A DNA stretch of 64,000 nt, taken from NCBI RefSeq assembly GCF_014851765.1, contig NZ_JACVAI010000004.1, positions 310,001-374,000 on the forward strand. The letters run 5' to 3'. This document shows positions 44,343 through 50,990 of this stretch, piece by piece. Both the position numbers and the translations under genes were made by a program. Positions within the stretch are counted from its first letter, which is position 1; every line of letters begins with the position of its first letter. Below the pieces are notes generated by a model. That model did no database searches and was not told the DNA's origin. It was given only the letters and a program-made list of their open reading frames with translations. The DNA comes from Pseudomonas sp. PDM04 (GTDB lineage: Bacteria > Pseudomonadota > Gammaproteobacteria > Pseudomonadales > Pseudomonadaceae).

Positions 44343-45522
44343 CGGGGCGCGTACCCAGCCCCATGGCCTGGCGAGCGAACCAGCGCTTGGCCGGCGGTAG
44401 CAGGTCAAGGCCGAGCAGGCCGATGTTGCGGCCCAGCGACACCAGCGGCAAGCTGCTGCCGAACAAACGCGTGACCTGATCGGAAAAACCCACCGTCAGG
44501 TTCTGGTCCAGACGCTGGCGTTCGCGGTAAGCCTGCAACGTCGGGAAGTCGCCCAGAGGTTTATCGCTCGCCAGCAACGCCTCCGCCAGGGCCTGGGCAT
44601 CGCGCAGCGACAGGTTGAAACCCTGGCCGGCAATCGGGTGCAGACTGTGGGCGGCGTTGCCCAGTACGGCGAGATGCGGGCGCACCTGTTCTTCGGCCTC
44701 GATCAGCGTCAGCGGGTAAAGATGCCGCGCACCGACCTGTTTCAAGGTGCCGAGGCGGTAACCGAACACGTTCTGCAATTCGCTGAGGAAGCTGCGCTCA
44801 TCGAGCGCCGCCAGCCGTTGCGCGTCCATGCCCAGACGGGTCCAGACCAGTGCACAGCGGTTGTCCGCCAACGGCAGCAAGGCCATCGGGCCGTCATCGG
44901 TGAAACGCTCGAACGCCATGCCGTTGTGCGCTTCGCTCGGGGTGATGTTGGCGATCAGCGCGCTCTGGTTGTACGGACGCTGCCGGACGCCAATCCCCAG
45001 TTGCTCGCGCAGCCCGGAGCGGCCGCCATCGGCGAGTACCGCAAGCTCGCATTCCAGGAGGGTTTCGTCATTGAGGGTCAGGCGGTAGCCGTCGGCCAGC
45101 GGTTCCATGCGCGTGACTTCCGCCGGGCAGCGCCAGGTCACCACCTCCTTATCCAGGCCTTGCCACAGGCATTGGCCCAGCCAGGCGTTTTCCACTACAT
45201 AACCGAGCGCCGGCACGCCCTCTTCCATCGCCGAGAGACGCGCGGTGGAGAAACGGCCACGGTCGGACACGTGAATCTGCTTGATCGGCTCGGCGCGACG
45301 GGAAATGTCCTGCCACAGGCCCAACCGTTGATAAATCTGCTTGGCACCGTACGACAGCGCCGAAGATCGCGCGTCATAGCTCGGCTGATAACTGTCGCCC
45401 GGGGCAAAAGGCTCGATCAGCACGATCTTCCAGCCACGGGCCTTGGCCCCGGCCTGCAATGCCAACGCCAGGCTGGCGCCGACCAGGCCGCCGCCGATAA
45501 TTGCCAGATTGACTCGACTCAT
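44335..45522 (-). CDS. ubiH: 2-octaprenyl-6-methoxyphenol hydroxylase UbiH
   Basis: This 395-residue flavin monooxygenase has the N-terminal Rossmann motif LAIIGGGLVGASLALALQAG, the DG motif ELAVLADGGRSGLREQLG and the C-terminal GNAAHSLHPIAGQGFNLSL. It is a paralogue of the ubiI product. The C-terminal motif reads GNAAH rather than GDAAH, an Asp-to-Asn change worth noting, although UbiH proteins often carry this variant. The gene follows pepP with a four-base overlap, as in many gammaproteobacteria. Confidence 0.88.
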   Translation of the reverse strand: MSRVNLAIIGGGLVGASLALALQAGAKARGWKIVLIEPFAPGDSYQPSYDARSSALSYGAKQIYQRLGLWQDISRRAEPIKQIHVSDRGRFSTARLSAMEEGVPALGYVVENAWLGQCLWQGLDKEVVTWRCPAEVTRMEPLADGYRLTLNDETLLECELAVLADGGRSGLREQLGIGVRQRPYNQSALIANITPSEAHNGMAFERFTDDGPMALLPLADNRCALVWTRLGMDAQRLAALDERSFLSELQNVFGYRLGTLKQVGARHLYPLTLIEAEEQVRPHLAVLGNAAHSLHPIAGQGFNLSLRDAQALAEALLASDKPLGDFPTLQAYRERQRLDQNLTVGFSDQVTRLFGSSLPLVSLGRNIGLLGLDLLPPAKRWFARQAMGLGTRPDV

Positions 45523-46853
45523 GCCGCTTGTGTCCGCGCTTCGGCCATCAGGGCCTCGATTTCGGCGACCGTCTTCGGTACGCCCTGGGTCAGGATTTCA
45601 CAGCCGGTTTTGGTAACCACGACGTCGTCCTCGATGCGCACGCCTATGCCGCGCCATTTCTTCGCTACGTTCTGATTGTCGGCAGCGATGTAGATCCCCG
45701 GTTCCACCGTGAGCGCCATGCCGACTTCCAACACGCGCCATTCGCCACCGACCTTGTACTCGCCGACATCATGCACATCCATGCCCAGCCAATGGCCGGC
45801 GCGGTGCATGTAGAACGCCTTGTAGGCTTCGCTGGCGATCAATTCGTCCACGTCACCCTGCAACAGGCCCAGCTTCACCAGCCCGGCGGTAATCACCTGG
45901 ACCGTGGCTTCGTGCGCCTGGTTCCAGTGTTTGTTCGGCGCGATTTCGGCAAAGGCCGCTTGTTGCGAGGCCAGTACCAGTTCGTAGATCGCCTTCTGTT
46001 CGGCAGAAAACCGACCGTTGACCGGCCAGGTACGGGTGATGTCACTGGCGTAGCAATCGATTTCGCAACCAGCGTCGATCAATACCAGGTCACCGTCCTT
46101 GAGCACGGCGTCATTCTGCTGGTAATGCAGGATGCAGCTGTTGCGACCGGAGGCGACGATCGAGCCGTAGGCCGGCATCTTCGCCCCGCCCTTGCGGAAC
46201 GCGTAATCGAGCTCGGCTTCGAGACTGAACTCATGCAGCCCTGGCCGACTGGCCTGCATCGCCCGGACATGCGCCTGGGCGGAAATCCGCGCGGCCTCGC
46301 GCATCACCTTCACTTCTGCCGCCGATTTATACAGGCGCATGTCGTGGAGCAGATGATCCAGCGCAACGAATTCGTTCGGCGGCTGGGCACCGAGGTGCGC
46401 CTTGGAGCGGATCACGTTGATCCAGTCCATCAGGTGTCGATCGAACTCGGGGTTGCTGCCCATGGCCGAATACACCCGGTCGCGCCCTTCGATCAGGCCC
46501 GGCAGGATGTCGTCGATGTCGGTGATGGGGAAGGCGTCGTCGGCGCCGAAGTCGCGGATCGCCCCTTCCTGGCCCGCACGCAGGCCGTCCCAGAGTTCGC
46601 GCTCGGCGTTGCGTTCACGGCAGAACAGGATGTATTCACCATGCTCGCGACCGGGCATCAGCACGATGACCGCTTGCGGCTCGGGGAAGCCGCTGAGGTA
46701 CTGGAAGTCGCTGTCCTGGCGGTAGACGTGCTCGACATCGCGATTGCGGATGGCCACTGCGGCGGCGGGCAGAATGGCGATGCTGTTGGGTTCCATCTGC
46801 GCCATCAGGGCCTTGCGGCGACGGCTGTATTCCGATTTCGGGATATGAATCAT
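45519..46853 (-). CDS. pepP: Xaa-Pro aminopeptidase PepP
   Basis: This 444-residue M24B metallopeptidase cleaves N-terminal residues before proline. An N-terminal domain (about 1-170) precedes the pita-bread catalytic domain. Metal ligands are visible as the Asp in LVLIDAGCEID, the Asp in YASDITRTW, the His in GHWLGMDVHDVG, the Glu in TVEPGIYI and the Glu in GVRIEDDVVV. It overlaps ubiH by four bases and follows the YgfB gene by 27 bases. The ygfB-pepP-ubiH-ubiI order is ancient in this group. Confidence 0.93.
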   Translation of the reverse strand: MIHIPKSEYSRRRKALMAQMEPNSIAILPAAAVAIRNRDVEHVYRQDSDFQYLSGFPEPQAVIVLMPGREHGEYILFCRERNAERELWDGLRAGQEGAIRDFGADDAFPITDIDDILPGLIEGRDRVYSAMGSNPEFDRHLMDWINVIRSKAHLGAQPPNEFVALDHLLHDMRLYKSAAEVKVMREAARISAQAHVRAMQASRPGLHEFSLEAELDYAFRKGGAKMPAYGSIVASGRNSCILHYQQNDAVLKDGDLVLIDAGCEIDCYASDITRTWPVNGRFSAEQKAIYELVLASQQAAFAEIAPNKHWNQAHEATVQVITAGLVKLGLLQGDVDELIASEAYKAFYMHRAGHWLGMDVHDVGEYKVGGEWRVLEVGMALTVEPGIYIAADNQNVAKKWRGIGVRIEDDVVVTKTGCEILTQGVPKTVAEIEALMAEARTQAA

Positions 46854-46880
46854 GGGCAGATGGCTTTTCCTGGCTCGCGA

Positions 46881-47441
46881 TTAATGCAGCGACGGCTTGG
46901 CAGCGACCGGCGCGTCCAGCTTACGGGTTTCGGAGAACAGCAACAGCGGCGCGACACGCAGGTATTCCATCACTTCCATGTAGTCGTTTTCACCGTCGTC
47001 GGACTCCTCCAGGGCATCCTGCACCTGGGAGATCGCGGACAGATCCTGCAACACTTCAGTGGCTTCGGTACTCAGCATGCTACTGTCGCGGCAGTTCAGG
47101 CCGAAACCGCTGAGAAAGCCCTGGCACCATTGACCCAGTGCAGCGGCACGGTCGGCCAGGGGCGTGTCATCGGTCGGCAGCAACAGGACCACGGTCACGT
47201 CGTCGCCGGTGAGTTCACCCTTGACCATCTCTTGCAGGCCGATCAAGGCATTGCGAACGTTGTCTTGCGGCTCGTTCTCGAGCAACTCGGCGGCATCGAT
47301 CAGCCAGCCTTCGGCATCGAAGCCGGCCCCGGCGCAACTGCGGCCGAGGAGCAGGCCATGCAGTTCGGCAGGCGAGGCGGAATGACCGCTGGAAGACAGC
47401 AAGGTGGCGAAGGCTTGGTAGGGGGAATTCTGAATGGGCAT
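46881..47441 (-). CDS. ygfB: YgfB/YecA (UPF0149) family protein
   Basis: This 186-residue acidic, helical protein belongs to the UPF0149 family: SPAELHGLLLGRSCAG, LADRAAALGQWCQGFLSGFG, and DYMEVMEYLRVAPLLLFSE. This member lacks the C-terminal SEC-C zinc motif of longer YecA proteins. In P. aeruginosa, YgfB has been connected to control of beta-lactamase expression. It is the first gene of ygfB-pepP-ubiH-DUF4442-ubiI and faces away from the zapA cluster. Confidence 0.87.
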   Translation of the reverse strand: MPIQNSPYQAFATLLSSSGHSASPAELHGLLLGRSCAGAGFDAEGWLIDAAELLENEPQDNVRNALIGLQEMVKGELTGDDVTVVLLLPTDDTPLADRAAALGQWCQGFLSGFGLNCRDSSMLSTEATEVLQDLSAISQVQDALEESDDGENDYMEVMEYLRVAPLLLFSETRKLDAPVAAKPSLH

Positions 47442-47507
47442 GGGCAGCTAGGCGCCAGACGGCGCAATGTCTAGAATGAAGGCCTTGTATCCTACATCGA
47501 CTCCTCT

Positions 47508-47607
47508 GTAGGAGCGAGCCTGCTCGCGATGAACCCGAAACCGCCGAGGGTTGGTCAGTGACCTGGCGCTGTCGTCGGCGACCTTCGCGAACACGCTCGC
47601 TCCTGCA
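47508..47607. repeat. Two diverged REP copies
   Basis: Inverted REP-like copies at about 47508-47531 and 47583-47607 (the second reads GCGAACACGCTCGCTCCTGC) lie in the divergent ygfB/coiled-coil gene spacer. Confidence 0.75.
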
Positions 47608-47635
47608 GTTCAATACCCATCAGACAGTGAAGACA

Positions 47636-47845
47636 ATGGAAGACACCGACCTGCAAGCGCTGATGGCCAGACTCGAACTGCTAATTGATCGGGTCGAGCA
47701 ACTTAAGAGTCAAAACGCACTCCTACTAGCTCAGGAAAAATCCTGGCGCGAGGAACGCGCTCACCTCATTGAAAAGAACGAAATCGCCCGGCGTAAGGTC
47801 GAATCGATGATTTCGCGCCTCAAGGCCCTGGAGCAAGACTCATGA
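47636..47845 (+). CDS. Small coiled-coil protein upstream of zapA (TIGR02449 type)
   Basis: This 69-residue soluble, highly charged protein has heptad-like leucine spacing over nearly its whole length (LMARLELLIDRVEQLKSQNA, then LLLAQEKSWREERAHLIEKN), indicating a coiled coil. It resembles the TIGR02449 family, always found before zapA in pseudomonads as far as I recall, and is analogous in size and design to ZapB. A role in Z-ring organisation is plausible but inferred. Its stop codon overlaps the zapA start by four bases (ATGA). Confidence 0.8.
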   Translation: MEDTDLQALMARLELLIDRVEQLKSQNALLLAQEKSWREERAHLIEKNEIARRKVESMISRLKALEQDS

Positions 47846-48159
47846 GTTCAAGCAATAGCGTCACCGTGCAGATCCTCGACAAAGAATATTCGATCATCTG
47901 CCCGCAGGAAGAGCGCAGCAACCTGGTGAGCGCGGCCCGTTACCTGGACGGCAAGATGCGCGAAATCCGCAGCAGCGGCAAAGTGATTGGCGCCGACCGC
48001 ATCGCCGTGATGGCCGCGCTGAACATCACCCACGACCTCCTGCACAAGGCGGAACGCCCGGATGTGCCGGTCAGCAGCGCAACCCGCGAGCAGGTGCGCG
48101 ACCTGCTCGATCGCGTCGATCTGGTCCTGGCCACCGATCCGGACGTCACCAAAGGCTGA
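47842..48159 (+). CDS. zapA: Cell division protein ZapA
   Basis: This 105-residue cytoplasmic protein promotes FtsZ bundling at midcell. The N-terminal globular part reads SVTVQILDKEYSIICPQEE, followed by LVSAARYLDGKMREIRSSGK and the ADRIAVMAALNITHDLL helix, then a C-terminal helix for dimerisation. Length and pattern fit ZapA. It is translationally coupled to the small coiled-coil gene upstream, and the 6S RNA gene follows. Confidence 0.92.
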   Translation: MSSSNSVTVQILDKEYSIICPQEERSNLVSAARYLDGKMREIRSSGKVIGADRIAVMAALNITHDLLHKAERPDVPVSSATREQVRDLLDRVDLVLATDPDVTKG

Positions 48160-48178
48160 TTCGCCGAACCGCTTGGGT

Positions 48179-48184
48179 TATACT
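48179..48184 (+). promoter_or_regulatory. -10 box of the 6S RNA promoter
   Basis: TATACT is correctly placed about six bases before the expected 5' end of 6S RNA. No good -35 was found at the usual spacing. Confidence 0.65.
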
Positions 48185-48189
48185 CGCAA

Positions 48190-48368
48190 CACTCCCTGGG
48201 GTGCTTGCCAGTTGACCACGTCCCTGAGCCGATTCGCACTACCCTGGAGGTTGCACGTTGGGCTGGTGTGCATGTCCGCTAGACGGAAAGCCTTAAAGCC
48301 TACTGCATCTTCCACCTTGAACTTTCGGGTTCAAGGGCTAAGTCAGCAGCGGTTCATCCGGGGAGCCT
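48190..48368 (+). ncRNA. ssrS: 6S RNA
   Basis: This is a 179-nucleotide RNA gene between zapA and the 5-formyl-THF cyclo-ligase gene, the standard location. The two ends pair (ACTCCCTGGGGTG near the 5' end, CATCCGGGGAG near the 3' end). Internal blocks match Pseudomonas 6S RNA as I remember it: CGTCCCTGAGCCGAT, GGGCTGGTGTGCATGTCCGC, AGACGGAAAGCCTTAAAG and CTTGAACTTTCGGGTTCAAG. 6S RNA mimics an open promoter and binds sigma-70 RNA polymerase in stationary phase. The exact ends are estimated. Confidence 0.95.
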
Positions 48369-48378
48369 GATTCCAGTC

Positions 48379-48410
48379 CGATGCCGGTTCACGCCGGCAT
48401 CGGCTTTTTT
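48379..48410 (+). terminator. Terminator downstream of 6S RNA
   Basis: CCGATGCCGG / CCGGCATCGG with a five-base loop is followed by C and six T. Confidence 0.92.
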
Positions 48411-48445
48411 ATGGGCGTTTGCCCGCACTGCCGAAGCCTGAATCC

Positions 48446-49051
48446 ATGACCGAACCTGCGCTGCTGCCCCGCCCGCAACTTCGACGCATGCTGCGCAAGG
48501 CGCGCCGCGCGCTGACACCCTGTCAGCAGCGCCAGGCGGCTCGCGGGCTGTATAAGCAATTGGCCCAGCAACCGCTGTTTCGCCGCGCCCGACACATCTC
48601 CCTGTACCTGCCGACCGACGGTGAAATCGACCCACGGCTCTTGCTGCGGGCGGCTCAACGTCGTGGCAAGGCGACTTATCTGCCAGTCCTCAGCGCCTGG
48701 CCACGCACCAAGATGGTGTTCCAGCGCATTCGGCCCGGGGAAACGCTCAAACCCAACCGTTTTCGCATCCTCGAGCCACGGGCGAATCTCGCTCGCCAAC
48801 GCAAGGTCTGGGCATTGGACCTGGTGTTGTTGCCATTGGTGGGGTTTGACGATGTTGGCGGACGCCTGGGCATGGGCGGCGGTTTCTATGATCGCAGCCT
48901 GGCGTACCTGGCCCGGCGCAAGAACTGGCGCAAGCCGACGCTGCTGGGCCTGGCCCATGAATGTCAGAAGGTCGAACGATTGGCGCAAGCGAGCTGGGAT
49001 GTGCCGCTGCAGGGAACGGTCACGGACAAGGCCTGGTACGACGCAGGCTAG
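48446..49051 (+). CDS. ygfA: 5-formyltetrahydrofolate cyclo-ligase
   Basis: This 201-residue enzyme converts 5-formyl-THF to 5,10-methenyl-THF with ATP. Family blocks are LRRMLRKARRALTPCQQ at the N terminus, ISLYLPTDGEIDPRLLL (about 50-66), and the ATP/substrate loop LVGFDDVGGRLGMGGGFYDR (about 132-151). The position directly after ssrS is conserved in gammaproteobacteria. The ATG at 48446 is preferred over one at 48419, which lies inside the 6S terminator region and has no ribosome site. Confidence 0.92.
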   Translation: MTEPALLPRPQLRRMLRKARRALTPCQQRQAARGLYKQLAQQPLFRRARHISLYLPTDGEIDPRLLLRAAQRRGKATYLPVLSAWPRTKMVFQRIRPGETLKPNRFRILEPRANLARQRKVWALDLVLLPLVGFDDVGGRLGMGGGFYDRSLAYLARRKNWRKPTLLGLAHECQKVERLAQASWDVPLQGTVTDKAWYDAG

Positions 49052-49085
49052 ACGCCACTGCGGTCAGCGGCGTCGGCGGGCAGGT

Positions 49086-49238
49086 TCAGCGCTTGAATGC
49101 TGACGACTGTTGTTGCTGCGCGATTTCAATCGGCGCTTCGGTCTTGCTGCTCCACAGGCTTTGGGCATAGCCGGTGGTCACGACGCCAAGGCCGAACAAA
49201 ATAACCAATATCCATAGTAAATCCGGTTTGCGTTTCAT
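49086..49238 (-). CDS. 50-residue single-pass membrane protein
   Basis: This short frame begins MKRKPDLLWILVILFGLGVV, a basic start followed by one membrane helix, then TTGYAQSLWSSKTEAPIEI and a Gln-rich tail ending AFKR. A strong ribosome site (GGGGGGC) lies upstream. It looks like a small inner-membrane protein oriented N-in, and I believe similar short proteins exist at this place in other pseudomonads, but I cannot name it or give a function. It converges with the cyclo-ligase gene. Confidence 0.7.
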   Translation of the reverse strand: MKRKPDLLWILVILFGLGVVTTGYAQSLWSSKTEAPIEIAQQQQSSAFKR

Positions 49239-49439
49239 CGACTGCCCCCCAAAGGCATATCAACACGATGACAGCAGCGGTTTCCGTTGTAGGTGTAGGC
49301 CGTGCAGCAGCGTCAAGCTTAGAAGGCCGGCATTTTGCGACAACGTGAACTGACACGCAAACGCTGGCGTCAACCGACCGTCGGTTTGTCATAAAATTGC
49401 CCGACAACTTGCCCACCCGACCCGCCAGGAGCAAAACCC

Positions 49440-49904
49440 ATGGCCTATTGGCTGATGAAATCCGAGCCCGACGAACTCTCGATCAAAGGTCTGGAGCAGC
49501 TGGGTACAGCGCGCTGGGACGGCGTGCGCAACTATCAGGCGCGAAACTTCCTGAGATCGATGGCGGTGGGCGACGAATTCTTTTTCTATCACTCCAGTTG
49601 CCCGGAACCGGGGATTGCCGGGATCGGCAAGATCGTCAAAGCGGCGTATCCCGACCCCACAGCCCTGGAGCCAGAGAGTCACTACTTCGATCCGAAGGCC
49701 AGCGTAGAGAAGAATGCCTGGAGCGCCATTGACGTGGCGCATGTCGAGACGTTTTCCAGGGTGTTGAAGCTCGATTTCCTGAAACAACAGGCGGCGCTGG
49801 CCGAAATGCCCCTGGTGCAGAAAGGTTCGCGGCTGTCCGTGATGCCAGTGACGCCCGAGCAATGGGCGGCTGTCCTCGACTTGCGACCTGCTCTCTGCCG
49901 ATAG
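49440..49904 (+). CDS. EVE-domain protein
   Basis: This 154-residue single EVE domain (PUA-like, related to YTH) begins MAYWLMKSEPDELSIKGLEQ and contains WDGVRNYQARNFLRSM (about 25-40) and FFYHSSCPEPGIAGIGKIV (about 50-68), the aromatic cage-bearing part. Such domains bind modified bases in DNA or RNA. It resembles thymocyte nuclear protein 1. CAGGAG precedes the ATG. It is a stand-alone gene with no restriction or nuclease domain and no defence genes nearby, so a housekeeping role is likely. Confidence 0.9.
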   Translation: MAYWLMKSEPDELSIKGLEQLGTARWDGVRNYQARNFLRSMAVGDEFFFYHSSCPEPGIAGIGKIVKAAYPDPTALEPESHYFDPKASVEKNAWSAIDVAHVETFSRVLKLDFLKQQAALAEMPLVQKGSRLSVMPVTPEQWAAVLDLRPALCR

Positions 49905-49923
49905 GCGCGAGCGCGCTCGCGCC
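49904..49923. repeat. Perfect 20-base palindrome at the EVE gene end
   Basis: GGCGCGAGCGCGCTCGCGCC is fully self-complementary and starts at the last base of the EVE stop codon. It resembles a degenerate REP core. Confidence 0.85.
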
Positions 49924-50024
49924 TGCGGGTCTTTGGGGTTAGGCTTGCGCCTCTGTTGACTGGTATCAAATCGCCAAGGCGTTGGATCAACCAGACTGGG
50001 ACGTAACAGCCGCAGGATGCCCGC

Positions 50025-50990
50025 ATGTCTACGCACAACCGCTCTTCGATCTTTTTCGCCAGCGCCCTGGTGGTTCTGCTGCTGGCGGCCGGTGGTTTTG
50101 GTTACTGGAAATCGATGCATGACCGCTTGCCCGAAGGCCTGTATGTCGGGAACGGTCGCCTGGAGGCCACCGAGGTGCAGATCGCCAGCAAGACACCGGG
50201 GCGACTGGCCGAGGTCCTCGTCGATGAAGGCGACAAGGTCAGCAAGGGACAACTGCTGGCCCGCATGGACACCCGCACCCTTGAAGCCCAGCGCAACCAG
50301 GCCGAAGCCGAAGTGCTGCGCGCGCGGGAAAACCTCTCCGCCGCACAGGCCAACGTGCAATTACGCCTGAGCGAGCAACTGCTGGCCCAGCAGGAGCTCA
50401 ACCGTTCCCAGGCGCTGTTCAAGCATGGCTACGTGAGCGGCCAGATCATCGATCAACAGCAAGCCCGCATCGGCACCGGCAACGCCGCTGTCGCCGCCGC
50501 TCGCGCCCAGGTGTCCGCCGTCGAAGCCGCCATTGGCGCGGCGCAGGCGCAAGTCGCGCAGTTGACCAGCGAAATCGACGACAGCAGCTTGCGCGCGCCC
50601 ATCGACGGCATCATCCAGCTGCGCATGGCCGAGCCCGGTGAAGTGTTGGGCGCCGGTGGACGCGTGCTGCTGTTGATCGACCCGAGCGATCAATACATGA
50701 ACCTCTACCTGCCGGCCTCCGTGACCGGGCGCCTGGCGGTGGGCGATGAGGCGCGGATTGTGCTCGACGCCCTGCCCGACCACCCGCTGCCGGCCAAAAT
50801 CACCTTCGTGGCCGCCAAGTCGCAGTTCACCCCCAAGGAAGTCGAGACACGTGACGAGCGACAGAAGCTGGTGTTCCGCGTCAAGTTGCGCCTGACCGAT
50901 CCGAGCGCCCTGCCCCAGGCCAAGCCCGGCATGCCCGGTGCCGGTTATGTGCGCACGGCCCCTGTTGAATGGCCGGTCAACCTGCAATGA
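50025..50990 (+). CDS. HlyD-type periplasmic adaptor of an ABC exporter
   Basis: This 321-residue membrane-fusion protein has an N-terminal anchor (about residues 8-27). A first biotinyl/lipoyl half follows (ATEVQIASKTPGRLAEVLVD), then a coiled-coil hairpin (about 90-185, rich in Ala and Gln), the second lipoyl half (DSSLRAPIDGIIQLRMAEPG), and a beta-barrel domain. It resembles E. coli YbhG/YhiI. Its stop overlaps the ATG of the fused ATPase gene (ATGA), so the three exporter genes form one operon. The substrate is unknown. Confidence 0.88.
   Translation: MSTHNRSSIFFASALVVLLLAAGGFGYWKSMHDRLPEGLYVGNGRLEATEVQIASKTPGRLAEVLVDEGDKVSKGQLLARMDTRTLEAQRNQAEAEVLRARENLSAAQANVQLRLSEQLLAQQELNRSQALFKHGYVSGQIIDQQQARIGTGNAAVAAARAQVSAVEAAIGAAQAQVAQLTSEIDDSSLRAPIDGIIQLRMAEPGEVLGAGGRVLLLIDPSDQYMNLYLPASVTGRLAVGDEARIVLDALPDHPLPAKITFVAAKSQFTPKEVETRDERQKLVFRVKLRLTDPSALPQAKPGMPGAGYVRTAPVEWPVNLQ

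Noticed and set aside
45528..47474. Very long open frame (about 648 codons) on the plus strand opposite pepP and ygfB
   Set aside because: It is antisense to two clearly recognisable genes, has no domain resemblance and reflects the high GC content, which keeps complementary frames open.
49440..49904. EVE-domain gene as part of a modification-dependent defence system
   Set aside because: It is a stand-alone single-domain protein in a conserved housekeeping neighbourhood with no nuclease, helicase or methyltransferase nearby.
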